From NCBI RefSeq assembly GCF_018394335.1, contig NZ_CP074572.1:62001-126000 (forward strand): a DNA stretch of 64,000 nucleotides, in the 5' to 3' direction. The notes below the pieces were generated by a model. It searched no databases. It was not told the origin of the DNA and saw only the letters and a list, made by a program, of their open reading frames with translations. This document shows positions 36,510 through 46,912 of the stretch, in pieces. Within the stretch, counting starts at the first letter, position 1. Each line of letters starts with the position of its first letter. This DNA is from Shewanella dokdonensis (GTDB lineage Bacteria; Pseudomonadota; Gammaproteobacteria; Enterobacterales; Shewanellaceae). The translations under genes were made by a program, and so were the position numbers.

Positions 36510-38233
36510 ATGGAGATGCTTTCTGGCGCCAGCATGATCGTGCGTTCACTGATCGATGAAGGCGTTAAACATATCTTCGGCTACCCCGGTGGCTCAGTGC
36601 TAGACATCTACGACGCCCTACACGAAAAATCCGATATTGAACATATTCTGGTACGCCATGAACAGGCCGCGGTGCATATGGCTGATGGCTATGCACGTGC
36701 CACGGGCAAAGTTGGGGTGGTGCTAGTCACATCAGGCCCCGGTGCCACCAACGCTATTACAGGGATTGCCACCGCTTACATGGACTCAGTACCACTGGTG
36801 GTACTTTCAGGCCAAGTGCCAAGCAACCTGATTGGGAATGATGCATTCCAAGAATGCGACATGATTGGCATCTCACGGCCAGTGGTGAAACACAGTTTTC
36901 TGGTGACCGATCCTCAGGAAATCCCAAATATTATCAAAAAGGCGTTTTACATTGCCGCCAGTGGCCGCCCAGGGCCTGTGGTAGTAGATCTGCCAAAAGA
37001 TTGCCTGAATCCGGCAGTAAAATATGAATACCAGTATCCTAAGAGCGTTAAATTACGTTCGTATAACCCAACTATTTCAGGCCATAAAGGACAGATCCGC
37101 CGAGGCTTACAAGCACTGCTGGAAGCGAAAAACCCGTGTTGTACGTGGGCGGTGGCGCCATTATCGCCGAATGTGCGCCGCAACTGCGTAAGCTGGCTGA
37201 AAAACTGCATTTGCCAGTAGTCAATACACTGATGGGGTTAGGTGCTTTTCCAGGAAGTCATCCACAGAATTTAGGCATGCTGGGCATGCATGGAGTGTAT
37301 GAAGCCAATATGGCGATGCACAACAGCGATCTGATCTTTGGCATTGGTGTGCGCTTTGATGATCGCACCACCAATAACGTTGCCAAGTATTGCCCCAATG
37401 CCACCGTAATGCACATTGATATTGATCCCTCTTCTATCTCCAAGACAGTGCATGCTGACATTCCAATTGTGGGCTCTGCCGATAGCGTATTGGACGAGAT
37501 GCTGGAACTGTTGCGGGAACCAGAATTATTCCCAGAACAGGACACAAGCGCGCTGGAAAACTGGTGGCAACAACTCAATGGTTGGCGCGAACGCCATTGC
37601 TTGACCTACCAGAAATCGACTGAACGCATCAAACCACAACAAGTGGTAGAAGTGTTATACCAGCTCACCCACGGCAATGCTTATGTGGCGTCCGATGTAG
37701 GCCAGCACCAAATGTTTGCCGCACTTTATTATCCGTTTGATAAACCGCGACGTTGGATCAACTCCGGTGGACTTGGCACCATGGGCTTTGGCCTACCTGC
37801 GGCGATGGGCGTTAAAATGGCGTTGCCGGATGAAACAGTTGTGTGTGTCACTGGCGATGGTTCAATTCAAATGAACATTCAGGAACTTTCTACGGCATTG
37901 CAGTATGGGGTTCCGGTAAAAATCATCAACCTTAACAACCGTTTTCTGGGAATGGTTAAGCAGTGGCAAGACATCATCTATGCCGGGCGTCATTCTCAAT
38001 CTTACATGGACTCAGTGCCTAATTTTGCCAAAATTGCCGAGGCCTATGGTCATGTAGGCATGACTATCAGCAACCCTGCCGACCTAGAAGGGAAATTAGC
38101 CGAAGCCCTGGCAATGACCGATAAACTGGTCTTTGTGGATATCAGTGTCGATGAAACTGAGCACGTCTACCCAATGCAGATCCGTGGTGGAGCAATGAGT
38201 GACATGTGGTTGAGCAAAACGGAGAAATGCTGA
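36510..38233 (+). CDS. ilvI: Acetolactate synthase large subunit (frameshifted as given)
   Basis: The catalytic subunit of about 574 residues condenses pyruvate (or pyruvate and 2-ketobutyrate) at the start of Val/Leu/Ile synthesis. It has the N-terminal [15 protein letters not shown] with the catalytic Glu in [16 protein letters not shown], and the thiamine diphosphate motif [16 protein letters not shown]...NN. The frame breaks at the A5 run 37128-37132; A6 restores [15 protein letters not shown]. The stop overlaps the ilvH start (TGATG), so the two subunits are coupled. The break in a core biosynthetic gene argues for a sequence error. Confidence 0.92.
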
Positions 38234-38730
38234 TGAAACGCCGAATTATTTCTGTATTGATGGAGAACCAGCCGGGCGCTTTATCGCGGGTTGTTGGCCT
38301 GTTTTCCCAACGTGGTTACAACATTGAAACCTTAACCGTGGCGCCAACGGATGATGCCACCTTGTCACGCTTGACTGTAACCGTATTTGCCGATGAGTCG
38401 ATTCTGGAACAGATTGAGAAGCAACTGCACAAACTGATTGATGTGCTTAAAGTATCCAATATCACTGAATCCAGTTATGTGGAACGAGAGCTAGCGTTAA
38501 TCAAGGTCAAAGCCATCGGCGATACCCGCGATGAAGTCAAACGCACCGCGGATATTTTTCGTGGTCAAATTGTTGATGTCACCCCAACCCTGTACACCAT
38601 TCAGATGACAGGCACCAGCGAAAAACTCGATGCGTTTGTGCAATCGTTAGCGGAGACGACTAAAGTGGTAGAAGTTTCCCGCTCAGGCATTGTAGGTCTG
38701 GCTCGCGGCGATAAATCAATGAAAGTATAG
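38233..38730 (+). CDS. ilvH: Acetolactate synthase small (regulatory) subunit
   Basis: This 165-residue ACT-domain subunit confers valine feedback inhibition on IlvI. It begins [36 protein letters not shown], given here as the family signature in parts, and ends VSRSGIVGLARGDKSMKV as usual. The ATG at 38233 overlaps the ilvI stop. The frame is intact, and a weak hairpin follows before the pst promoter. Confidence 0.95.
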   Translation: MKRRIISVLMENQPGALSRVVGLFSQRGYNIETLTVAPTDDATLSRLTVTVFADESILEQIEKQLHKLIDVLKVSNITESSYVERELALIKVKAIGDTRDEVKRTADIFRGQIVDVTPTLYTIQMTGTSEKLDAFVQSLAETTKVVEVSRSGIVGLARGDKSMKV

Positions 38731-38760
38731 TATTTATTTTTTACATCATGCCATTTAGCC

Positions 38761-38780
38761 AAAGCCTCTCCCGGGGCTTT
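38761..38780 (+). terminator. Probable terminator after ilvH
   Basis: AAAGCC and GGCTTT pair around a GC-rich loop. The T tract is weak (GGTCATTTCT), so this is less certain than the other terminators here. Confidence 0.5.
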
Positions 38781-38818
38781 GGTCATTTCTGCAGCGCAAA
38801 ATCCTAAAATATTTCCGG

Positions 38819-38838
38819 TTGTCACATAGCTGTCATTT
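38819..38838 (+). promoter_or_regulatory. Pho box upstream of pstS
   Basis: TTGTCACATAGCTGTCATTT shows two TGTCA repeats 11 bases apart, as in the PhoB box (CTGTCAT-A/T-rich-CTGTCAC). A -10-like TTAAAA follows. PhoB activation under phosphate limitation is inferred from this. Confidence 0.8.
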
Positions 38839-38903
38839 AGCAATGTTAAAAATTGCACCGTCAATTAACCAAACGACGGAAAGTCACTTTTTAGGATTGC
38901 TAT

Positions 38904-39950
38904 ATGAACAACTTGCTTAAAGGCGCCCTGTTAGGTTGTACCATTGCCGCATCAGCTTCTGTATATGCAGATACTGTTATCAACGGTGCCGGTGCTACCT
39001 TCCCATACCCTGTCTATGCTAAGTGGGCAGAGCAATACAATAAGGAAACCGGTGTTAAGTTGAACTATCAGGCCATTGGTTCTGGTGGTGGTATTAAACA
39101 GATTATCGCCAAGACTGTGGACTTCGGTGCTTCTGATGCACCACTGAGCAAGGACAAACTGGACAAAGAAGGTTTGGTACAGTTCCCTGCCGTGATGGGT
39201 TCAATCGTAGCTGTGGTTAACCTGCCTGGCGTTAAGGCTGGTGAACTGAAACTGTCTGGCGAACTGCTGGCAGATATCTATCTGGGTAAAGTAAAAAGCT
39301 GGGATGACAAGGCGATTGCCGAGCTGAACAGCGGCGTGAAACTGCCACACACTCCTATCTACACAGTACACCGTTCAGACGGTTCTGGTACTACTTACAA
39401 CTTCACTGATTATCTGGCACGCGTTAGCAGCGACTGGAAATCAAAAGTAGGCGTTGATAAAGAAGTTGCTTGGCCACAAGAAGCCCATCAGTTGGGCGGT
39501 AAAGGCAATGCGGGTGTCGCCAACTTCGTAAAACGTACCAAAGGTTCTATCGGTTACGTTGAATATGCTTACGCTAAAACCAACGATCTGGCTTATACCC
39601 AGATGAAAAACAAAGACGGCAAATATGTATTGCCAACAATGGAAGCGTTCCAGGCCGCAGCCGCTAACGCTGACTGGGCTAACGCTCCTGGCTTCAAACT
39701 GATCCTGAACGACCAGCCAGGTGCTGCTTCATGGCCGATGACAGCCGCAACCTTCATCCTGATGCACAAGTCTCAGGCAAATGAAGCCACTGCCAAAGAA
39801 GTGCTGAAATTCTTCGAATGGAGCTATGCAAATGGTGACGCTCTGGCCTCTGAGCTGGAATACGTACCAATGCCAGATAACGTTGTGAAGATGGTAGAAA
39901 CCATGTGGCACAGCGATATCAAAACAGCAGGTGGCAAAGCTGTTTACTAA
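38904..39950 (+). CDS. pstS: Periplasmic phosphate-binding protein PstS
   Basis: This 348-residue substrate-binding protein of the high-affinity phosphate ABC transporter has a signal peptide ending near SVYA. It continues VINGAGATFPYPVYAKWA with the phosphate-binding Thr/Phe region, then FGASDAPLS and HRSDGSGTTYNFTDYL. This is the E. coli-like long PstS form. TAGGA precedes the ATG. It is the first and probably most highly expressed gene of pstSCAB. Confidence 0.96.
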   Translation: MNNLLKGALLGCTIAASASVYADTVINGAGATFPYPVYAKWAEQYNKETGVKLNYQAIGSGGGIKQIIAKTVDFGASDAPLSKDKLDKEGLVQFPAVMGSIVAVVNLPGVKAGELKLSGELLADIYLGKVKSWDDKAIAELNSGVKLPHTPIYTVHRSDGSGTTYNFTDYLARVSSDWKSKVGVDKEVAWPQEAHQLGGKGNAGVANFVKRTKGSIGYVEYAYAKTNDLAYTQMKNKDGKYVLPTMEAFQAAAANADWANAPGFKLILNDQPGAASWPMTAATFILMHKSQANEATAKEVLKFFEWSYANGDALASELEYVPMPDNVVKMVETMWHSDIKTAGGKAVY

Positions 39951-39966
39951 GAATTGCCCAAATCAG

Positions 39967-39987
39967 GCCCTCGCCTCTGGCGGGGGC
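39967..39987 (+). promoter_or_regulatory. Intercistronic hairpin between pstS and pstC
   Basis: GCCCTCGCC-TCT-GGCGGGGGC forms a 9-bp stem (one T-G pair) without a T tract. Such a structure commonly protects the 3' end of the binding-protein mRNA and lowers downstream expression; this role is inferred. Confidence 0.6.
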
Positions 39988-40016
39988 TTAGCCATTTCTG
40001 AAAAAGTTGTGACTTT

Positions 40017-40952
40017 ATGACTGCAATATCGTTAAGAGCATTTTCATGGCAAGGTGACGATCTATTCCGCCGCGCTTGCCTCACCAGCGCGGGACTGATT
40101 TCTGTGCTGATGTTTGCCATCCTGCTGTCGTTATGTATTGGCGCTTGGCCCGCGCTGGAAAACTTTGGTATAGGCTTTTTCTTCAGCAGTGAATGGAATC
40201 CAGTGACCAAAGAGTTTGGTGCCGCCAACGCACTGTATGGCACCCTGGTTTCTTCTATCATTGCCGTGTTTCTAGCACTCCCGGTTGGTCTAGGAGTGGC
40301 GATTTTCCTGTCTGAACTTTGCCCCGTTTGGTTATCCCGCCCGCTGTCTATCGCCATTGAACTGTTAGCGGCAGTCCCCAGCATCATTTACGGTATGTGG
40401 GGTTTGTTTGTATTTGCACCCTGGTTTTCTGAAGGATTTCAGGTGTGGGCTGCAGAACATCTGTCTGAATTACCGCTCATTGGTCCACTGTTTAGTGGCC
40501 CACCGATGGGCGTGGGTCTGTTGACTTCAGGGATCATCTTGGCATTCATGATTTTGCCGATCCTGACATCATTAATCAAAGAAGCGCTGTCAACTGTCCC
40601 CAAAGTATTACGCGAAGCAACTTATGGTATTGGTGCCACCCAATTTGAAGTCATCATAAAAGTGCTGCTCCCCGCCATCAAAGGCCCCATTTTTGGTGCC
40701 TTGATTCTGGCGCTTGGGCGCGCACTAGGGGAAACCATGGCAATTACCTTTGTGATAGGTGGTGCCCAGAGCATTGATTCTAGCCTGTTCATGCCAGCCA
40801 CCTCTATCTCTGCCACGATTGCTGAACAATTCAACGAAGCGACCGGAGACATGCATATTTCAGCCTTGATTGGACTAGGTCTGGTGCTGTTTATGATCAC
40901 CTTTATCGTGATGGGTTCTGCCCGGGTACTGTTGCGGAGGAAAGCCAAATGA
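40017..40952 (+). CDS. pstC: Phosphate ABC transporter permease PstC
   Basis: This 311-residue inner-membrane permease has about six helices (one near ACLTSAGLISVLMFAILLS, then LYGTLVSSIIAVFLALPVGLG). The ABC permease loop is seen as REATYGIGATQFEVIIKVLLPA, and ALGRALGETMAITFVIGGA is also typical. It pairs with PstA. The stop overlaps the pstA start (ATGA). Confidence 0.95.
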   Translation: MTAISLRAFSWQGDDLFRRACLTSAGLISVLMFAILLSLCIGAWPALENFGIGFFFSSEWNPVTKEFGAANALYGTLVSSIIAVFLALPVGLGVAIFLSELCPVWLSRPLSIAIELLAAVPSIIYGMWGLFVFAPWFSEGFQVWAAEHLSELPLIGPLFSGPPMGVGLLTSGIILAFMILPILTSLIKEALSTVPKVLREATYGIGATQFEVIIKVLLPAIKGPIFGALILALGRALGETMAITFVIGGAQSIDSSLFMPATSISATIAEQFNEATGDMHISALIGLGLVLFMITFIVMGSARVLLRRKAK

Positions 40953-41779
40953 TCCGCAAGTTTAAGAATCAGTTGTTCCGGGCCATGTGTCTATTGGCCA
41001 CTCTGATAGGGCTGGGGATCTTAGTGATTATCCTGTTTACCCTGTTCCAGAAGGGCATGGCGGGCATGAATTGGCAGCTGTTTACCGAAGTTACCCCAGG
41101 TCCTGGCGGTGAAGGTGGACTGGCCAATGCGATTGTCGGCAGCATCATTATGACATCGCTAGGTATTGTCATTGCCGCGCCGGTTGGCATTCTCGCGGGC
41201 ACTTGGCTGGCTGAGTATGGTCAGAACTCTAAAACTGCCGATACTATTCGCTTTCTCAATGGCATGTTGATGAGCGCGCCGTCAATCCTTATCGGCTTAT
41301 TTGTATATGAGCTAGTGGTCGTGTTCATGGGGCATTTTTCAGGCTGGGCTGGTGCTATCTCACTGGCTATCATCGCGCTGCCCGTCATTATCAGTACCAC
41401 AGAAGAAATGCTAAAACTGGTGCCTATCACGTTACGTGAAGCAGGTGCTGGTCTTGGCACCCCACGGTGGAAAGTCACCGTTAAACTGAGTTACCGCGCG
41501 GTCAGCACCGGCATTATCACAGGCATTCTGTTATCGGTGGCCCGTATCAGCGGCGAAACCGCCCCACTGCTATTTACCGCACTTAACTCCAGCTTTATGA
41601 CCGTGAATCCGAACGAGCCAATGGCGAACTTACCGGTCACGATTTACCAATTTGCAATGAGTCCCTATGACTCCTGGAACCAACTGGCCTGGTCAGGCGC
41701 ACTGCTGATCACCATGGCTATTTTGTTTTTGAACATTATTTCTCGGGTACTGCCCCAGTTGAAAAAACGGAGGTCGTGA
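40949..41779 (+). CDS. pstA: Phosphate ABC transporter permease PstA
   Basis: This 276-residue inner-membrane permease has [22 protein letters not shown] as the ABC contact loop and [16 protein letters not shown], both typical of PstA. About six hydrophobic segments are visible. The start overlaps pstC by 4 bases, and the stop overlaps the pstB ATG (TGATG), so translation is coupled on both sides. Confidence 0.95.
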   Translation: MIRKFKNQLFRAMCLLATLIGLGILVIILFTLFQKGMAGMNWQLFTEVTPGPGGEGGLANAIVGSIIMTSLGIVIAAPVGILAGTWLAEYGQNSKTADTIRFLNGMLMSAPSILIGLFVYELVVVFMGHFSGWAGAISLAIIALPVIISTTEEMLKLVPITLREAGAGLGTPRWKVTVKLSYRAVSTGIITGILLSVARISGETAPLLFTALNSSFMTVNPNEPMANLPVTIYQFAMSPYDSWNQLAWSGALLITMAILFLNIISRVLPQLKKRRS

Positions 41780-42591
41780 TGAGTCTGGTCGCGCAATTAA
41801 AAGATTATCAACAACCCCAACAGGTGAAGCCGCTGGTACAGCGGATGGATATCAAGGATCTAAATTTTTACTACGGCAAGGACAAGCAGGTGTTGTTTGA
41901 TGTCAGCATGCCGATCTATCAGCATCGCGTCACGGCAATGATTGGCCCGTCCGGCTGCGGTAAATCCACGCTGTTGCGTTGTCTCAATCGCATTTACGAG
42001 CTGTATCCACATCAGTATGCTGAAGGCAATGTCACGCTTGGCGAACTCTCAGTATTGGACCGGAAAGTCGACCTGAACGATCTGCGTGCCAAAATCGGCA
42101 TGGTATTTCAGAAGCCGACACCGTTCCCAATGAGCATTTATGACAACATCGCCTTTGGGATCAAGCTGTATGAGCGGCTGTCCAAGAAAGATATGGATCA
42201 TCGGGTGAAAGAAGCGTTACAGCAGGCGCAATTGTGGAATGAAGTAAAAGACAAACTGCATAGCGATGCCTCAGGGCTCTCTGGCGGCCAACAGCAACGC
42301 TTGTGCATTGCCCGAACCATAGCGCTTAAGCCCGATGTGATCCTGATGGATGAACCCACTTCAGCGTTAGATCCTATCGCAACCCAAGGGATTGAAGATC
42401 TCATCACTGAGCTGCGAAAAGATTACACCATAGTGATTGTCACCCATAACATGCAGCAAGCCGCCCGTATCTCTGACTTCACCGCATTTATGTATCTTGG
42501 AGAACTGATTGAATTTGGTGAAACCAAGCAGGTGTTTCAGAGTCCGGTACATGATCGTACCCGTAAGTATGTCAGTGGTACCTTCGGCTAA
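41779..42591 (+). CDS. pstB: Phosphate ABC transporter ATPase PstB
   Basis: This 270-residue ATP-binding subunit has the Walker A motif GPSGCGKST, the ABC signature [16 protein letters not shown], Walker [14 protein letters not shown] and the switch His in [15 protein letters not shown]. It powers phosphate uptake by PstSCA. The ATG at 41779 overlaps the pstA stop; the GTG three bases earlier is less likely. phoU, often the next gene in other bacteria, does not follow here. Confidence 0.96.
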   Translation: MSLVAQLKDYQQPQQVKPLVQRMDIKDLNFYYGKDKQVLFDVSMPIYQHRVTAMIGPSGCGKSTLLRCLNRIYELYPHQYAEGNVTLGELSVLDRKVDLNDLRAKIGMVFQKPTPFPMSIYDNIAFGIKLYERLSKKDMDHRVKEALQQAQLWNEVKDKLHSDASGLSGGQQQRLCIARTIALKPDVILMDEPTSALDPIATQGIEDLITELRKDYTIVIVTHNMQQAARISDFTAFMYLGELIEFGETKQVFQSPVHDRTRKYVSGTFG

Positions 42592-42637
42592 CTTAAGCGC
42601 TAGATGTTAACGGCTTAGCAGCGAACAATATCAACGA

Positions 42638-42670
42638 GTTCAGCAAGATAACTCAATTATCTCGCTGAAC
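42638..42670 (+). promoter_or_regulatory. Hairpin downstream of pstB
   Basis: GTTCAGC-A-AGATAA, a CTCAA loop, then TTATCT-C-GCTGAAC gives 13 paired bases with one mismatch. It lacks a T tract and stands just before the true terminator. Confidence 0.55.
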
Positions 42671-42678
42671 TGTTCCAG

Positions 42679-42709
42679 ATCCGATGGCTATCTGTCATCG
42701 GATTTTTTA
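42679..42709 (+). terminator. Terminator of the pst operon
   Basis: The stem ATCCGATG / CATCGGAT with a 9-base loop is followed by TTTTTAT. Confidence 0.85.
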
Positions 42710-43456
42710 TGCAATTAACTGCCGTACCACCGCTTGCTTATGGCTAAACGCCAACTACAACGTTTAACATCATATCTGCAACAACATTGTAAGCATGGCT
42801 CGAACCAAAGCAGTCATCATGACTAACCACAGCTTTTTATCAAAAGCAGCTATCCATTCATCAAGCGTGATATCCTTTATTGGTCTGTTCTCAAACGCTT
42901 TAAGCTGGTGAAGATGAACACAGCACGATAAATTGCCACAGAATCTGGCTTTAATGCGCTATGGCGGGGTTCTATCAATTGCTTGCAGCAGTTCTGTGGC
43001 TGTCTCGGTACAGCACTTGTGTTGTTGCCTGTAGAGAGCCAAAGCCATTGGCGATTGCGTTATCCAGTTCAGCGATTAGCGCTCTGAACGCAGATAATTT
43101 GAGATACGGATGGCGCGCCAAGGTTAGACGAGGCTACCATCAATCCGAAATCGGGACTGCCATGTGGTGGCACCAAATGGGAACGGATGCTCAAACCATC
43201 ACGGTCAGACAGCTCCAATTCGCCGAAATATGGTTTGGCATTTATCGCTCGAAACTGTGAGCCAGATAAGGACAGTTAAATTGGCAGTGTACCTATTCAT
43301 GAGCAGATTTACGCCCCTAGCGCGTATATGTCACGCAAAGGTACACACCACGCAGGAATGTAGGCTACAATGGGCGCAATGATTGGAAATACTAGTAACG
43401 AAATAAAATTAATAAATACATAGTGATAGTCGAAAAATTAAAGGATTTAAATAGCA
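42710..43456. other. Gene-free region between pstB and sbcB
   Basis: About 750 bases have no supported gene. A 99-codon frame at 42961-43260 has no ribosome site and unusual composition, and another frame of the same stretch gives protein-like pieces broken by stops. It may be an eroded gene. The end of the stretch is AT-rich and must carry the sbcB promoter. Confidence 0.45.
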
Positions 43457-44869
43457 ATGAAAGATAACGAACCGGCCACAATTTACTGGCACGATTATGA
43501 AACATTTGGTGCCGATCCATCTCGTGACAGGCCAGCCCAGTTTGCAGGTATTCGTACCGACTTGGAGCTCAATATTGTTGGCGAACCGGATACTTTCTAC
43601 TGTCGCTTGGCGACAGATTACTTGCCCGCCCCAGAAGCCATTCTTATTACCGGCATAACACCGCAACTCGTTAATAGCGAAGGAATGCTAGAAACCGAGT
43701 TTATGGCACGCATCAACAATATTTTCAGTGTTGCCAACACTTGTGTTGCGGGCTACAACTCTTTGCGTTTTGACGATGAAGTTACCCGCTACGGCTTTTA
43801 CCGTAACTTTATTGATCCCTATGCCCGCGAATGGCGTAACGGTAATTCTCGCTGGGATATCATTGACTTAGTTCGTGCATGCTACGCTTTGCGGCCTGAC
43901 GGTATCAACTGGCCAGAAAGAGAAGATGGTAGTCCAAGTTTCAAACTGGAGCATTTGACACTGGCTAACGGTCTGGGACATGAAAAGGCCCATGATGCGA
44001 TGTCGGATGTGTACGCCACCATCGCCTTGGCAAGATTAATCCGCGAACATCAGCCACGATTATTTGATTACTACTTTGGCCTACGGAAAAAGCAAACCGT
44101 CGCCGATCAGATAGATGTGCTGACGATGACGCCGCTGGTGCATGTCAGTTCAAAAATCCCGGCGGCTCAAGGCTGTACCACGCTAATTGCGCCGGTTGCT
44201 TACCATCCGGTCAACCGTAATGCGGTTATCTGTATTAATCTCAACATGGATATCACCCCACTGCTGGAACTGGAGGTGAATGATATTTATCAACGTATGT
44301 ATACCGCCAGAGAAGATCTGGCCGAAGATGAACTGCCGATCCCAATAAAACTGATCCATCTGAACAAATGCCCTTTCATTGCCCCCGCCAAAACTCTTAG
44401 TGATGACCGAGCCGCAACCTTAGGCATTGACAAGGCATTTGCGCGCGAGCAGTTCCGTAAGCTACGGCAATCAGCAGAAGTACGGCAAAAGCTGGTTGCC
44501 CTGTATGAAATCGACCACGCAACCACAATTACCGACCCTGACCGTATGTTGTATAGCGGTGGATTTTTCTCCGACGCCGATCGCAACAAAATGGAGATAA
44601 TTCGCAATACTGCACCACAGAATCTAGCGGCCCTTGAGTTGCAATTTGATGATGCTAGATTGCCAGAAATGCTATTCCGTTATCGGGCACGTAACTACCC
44701 GGCTCTACTGGATTATCAAGAAAGTCTGCGCTGGAAGGAGTTTTGTAAACAACGGCTTAGCGATCCCGATTATGTCCTCAGGCTGGAAAATCTATTGGAA
44801 GAAACTGCTGCAAATGAAAGCAAACAGCAATTACTGAAGGCTTTGGTGCTTTACCTACAATCGCTTTAG
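43457..44869 (+). CDS. sbcB: Exonuclease I (SbcB)
   Basis: This 470-residue 3'-to-5' single-strand DNA exonuclease acts in recombination and mismatch repair. The DEDDh nuclease site begins with D13 and E15 in WHDYETFG. It continues with AGYNSLRFDDEVTRYGFYRN, and later HDAMSDVYATIALA supplies the final His and Asp. SH3-like and C-terminal helical domains follow, giving the normal family length. The frame is intact. Confidence 0.95.
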   Translation: MKDNEPATIYWHDYETFGADPSRDRPAQFAGIRTDLELNIVGEPDTFYCRLATDYLPAPEAILITGITPQLVNSEGMLETEFMARINNIFSVANTCVAGYNSLRFDDEVTRYGFYRNFIDPYAREWRNGNSRWDIIDLVRACYALRPDGINWPEREDGSPSFKLEHLTLANGLGHEKAHDAMSDVYATIALARLIREHQPRLFDYYFGLRKKQTVADQIDVLTMTPLVHVSSKIPAAQGCTTLIAPVAYHPVNRNAVICINLNMDITPLLELEVNDIYQRMYTAREDLAEDELPIPIKLIHLNKCPFIAPAKTLSDDRAATLGIDKAFAREQFRKLRQSAEVRQKLVALYEIDHATTITDPDRMLYSGGFFSDADRNKMEIIRNTAPQNLAALELQFDDARLPEMLFRYRARNYPALLDYQESLRWKEFCKQRLSDPDYVLRLENLLEETAANESKQQLLKALVLYLQSL

Positions 44870-44908
44870 CTGCATGATCCCATGTCCGCTCACCAATAGG
44901 AAAGACGG

Positions 44909-45799
44909 ATGCAAAATAGATTTATCAGCGGCCTGAACAGTTTGCCGCAATCTTTAAGCAGCGCACTGGTACCTATGCTAGGCGATGCCTTTGCGGGCCA
45001 TTTTGATGCGCAGCAGCTTGCCCATCTGCAACATGCTAGCGGTCTGGATGAATCACAACTGCTTAGCACTCTGCTCCCCATTGCCGCAGCCATGTCAGTG
45101 GCGCCCATCAGTGATTTTTATGTAGGCGCTATCGCTAAAGGCCAAAGTGGTGCAGTGTACATGGGAGCGAACCTGGAATTGGCAGGAGAGGCACTGTGTC
45201 ACTCGGTACATGCCGAACAGAATGCTATCAGCCATGCCTGGTTAAGTGGTGAAGCACAAGTCACGGATATCTGGGTAAATGCCAGTCCTTGCGGTCATTG
45301 TCGTCAATTCATGAATGAGCTGGTTGCAGGCAGCAGCATCCGCATCCATTTGCCAACACAACCAACAGCACCACTCGCGCACTACTTGCCCTATGGTTTT
45401 GGCCCTAAAGACTTAGGCATTGACTTACCTTTGCTGACCAAGCAACAAACTGAATTATTACTGGAAAGTAGTGATCCCATGGTAATTGAAGCCTTGGATC
45501 ATGCCAGCTTGAGCTATGCGCCTTACAGCCATAGTCATAGTGCAGTGGTACTAGAAATGACCGATGGTGTTACTTTCTGTGGCCGCTACGCAGAGAATGC
45601 CGCTTTCAACCCGTCCATGATGCCAATGCAAATGGCACTTGCCAGTCTGGTACGCCACAATCGCGACTTTAGCGATATCAAACGCGCCATGTTGTTAGAA
45701 TCATCGGCAGGCAAACTTTCCTTAGTCGATATGAGTTTAGATGCACTACATGCAGTAGCTAATGTTGAACTGGAGCATGTTGTAGTATCACCGCTGTAA
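44909..45799 (+). CDS. cdd: Cytidine deaminase
   Basis: This 296-residue enzyme of the long, dimeric E. coli type deaminates cytidine and deoxycytidine to uridine forms for pyrimidine salvage. The zinc site is H101-A-E103 (the proton-shuttle Glu) with C128 and C131 in [10 protein letters not shown] second, degenerate deaminase domain occupies the C-terminal half ([15 protein letters not shown]). It lies 39 bases after sbcB and may share its transcript. A terminator follows. Confidence 0.95.
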   Translation: MQNRFISGLNSLPQSLSSALVPMLGDAFAGHFDAQQLAHLQHASGLDESQLLSTLLPIAAAMSVAPISDFYVGAIAKGQSGAVYMGANLELAGEALCHSVHAEQNAISHAWLSGEAQVTDIWVNASPCGHCRQFMNELVAGSSIRIHLPTQPTAPLAHYLPYGFGPKDLGIDLPLLTKQQTELLLESSDPMVIEALDHASLSYAPYSHSHSAVVLEMTDGVTFCGRYAENAAFNPSMMPMQMALASLVRHNRDFSDIKRAMLLESSAGKLSLVDMSLDALHAVANVELEHVVVSPL

Positions 45800-45835
45800 T
45801 ACCTCCTATCGATACGGTAATTTGGGGGTAAATGT

Positions 45836-45865
45836 AAAAGGACTGCTGATTCGGCAGTCCTTTTT
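45836..45865. terminator. Terminator between cdd and the dehydrogenase gene
   Basis: The stem AAAAGGACTGC / GCAGTCCTTTT (T5) lies between convergent genes and can work on both strands. Confidence 0.88.
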
Positions 45866-45899
45866 AGCAGCAATTCTCTGACTCCGCTAGCTGGGTCGG

Positions 45900-46778
45900 T
45901 TATTTACCTTGAGATTTTTGCTGACGCGCCATCAGACTAGATGTATCCCAGCGGCTGCCGCCCATGGTCTGTACTTCAGCGTAAAACTGGTCAACCAGCG
46001 CTGTTAACGGCAAAGTAGAACCATTACGGCGGGCCTCATTGAGGGCTATCCCCAGATCCTTGCGCATCCAATCCACCGCAAAACCGAAATCATACTCACC
46101 TTTGAGCATGGTTTTATAGCGGTTCTCCATCTGCCAACTCTGAGCGGCACCTTTACTGATCACTTCGACCACTTTCTCGCCATCTAGACCGGCATTTTTG
46201 GCAAAGCTCAAAGCTTCAGCCAAACCTTGAACTATGCCAGCGATACAGATTTGGTTAACCATTTTAGCAAGCTGCCCAGAACCGGTATCCCCCAACAACT
46301 CAGCACTGCGGGAATAGGCTGCCATTACGGGTTTTACTGCTGCAAAAACATTCGCATCGCCACCAACCATTACGGTTAGCACGCCATTTTCTGCCCCCGC
46401 TTGACCACCAGACACAGGCGCATCCAAGAAGGCGATCCCTTTTGTTGCCAATAATGCCGCTAATTCGCGCGTGACATCGGCTGAAGCGGTAGTGTGATCG
46501 ACAAACACCGCACCGGCAGCCATGCCATGAAGGGCACCATTTTCACCCGCAACGACCTGACGTAAATCATCGTCATTACCCACACAAGCAAAGACAATAT
46601 CTTGCCCTTCTGCCGCTTCTTTCGGCGTGGCACAACAACGGCCACCGTACTCACTCACCCAAGCTTGAGCCTTGGCGACTGTCCTGTTGTAAACCGTGAC
46701 CTCATGCCCATGTTTGAGCAGATGGCCCGCCATGGGATATCCCATAACCCCCATACCTAAAAATGCAACCTTGGCCAT
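45900..46778 (-). CDS. Beta-hydroxyacid dehydrogenase (3-hydroxyisobutyrate/tartronate-semialdehyde reductase family)
   Basis: This 292-residue NAD(P)-dependent enzyme has the N-terminal Rossmann motif AFLGMGVMGYPMAGHL, the substrate motif FLDAPVSGGQAGAENG and the catalytic Lys in GQLAKMVNQICIAG. Members reduce tartronate semialdehyde or oxidise 3-hydroxyisobutyrate; the exact substrate cannot be read from sequence. It is a single gene with its own terminator. The frame is intact. Confidence 0.88.
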   Translation of the reverse strand: MAKVAFLGMGVMGYPMAGHLLKHGHEVTVYNRTVAKAQAWVSEYGGRCCATPKEAAEGQDIVFACVGNDDDLRQVVAGENGALHGMAAGAVFVDHTTASADVTRELAALLATKGIAFLDAPVSGGQAGAENGVLTVMVGGDANVFAAVKPVMAAYSRSAELLGDTGSGQLAKMVNQICIAGIVQGLAEALSFAKNAGLDGEKVVEVISKGAAQSWQMENRYKTMLKGEYDFGFAVDWMRKDLGIALNEARRNGSTLPLTALVDQFYAEVQTMGGSRWDTSSLMARQQKSQGK

Positions 46779-46912
46779 TAGACTTCCTTAACTTTATGAA
46801 CGATAAGCAGTAAATGGACAATAACACAGTTATTGTCCGCAATGATTTCGTCAGTAATTGCTTGGCATTGTGCCATGCTCACCTTTATAGATAAAGATGC
46901 TGGCACACATAG

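Noticed and set aside
37120..37145. Programmed frameshifting in ilvI at the A run
   Set aside because: The same one-base loss recurs in unrelated genes with no stimulatory structure or shared slippery motif, so error is simpler.
42961..43260. 99-codon frame between pstB and sbcB
   Set aside because: It has no ribosome site and unlikely composition, and competing frames are equally protein-like.
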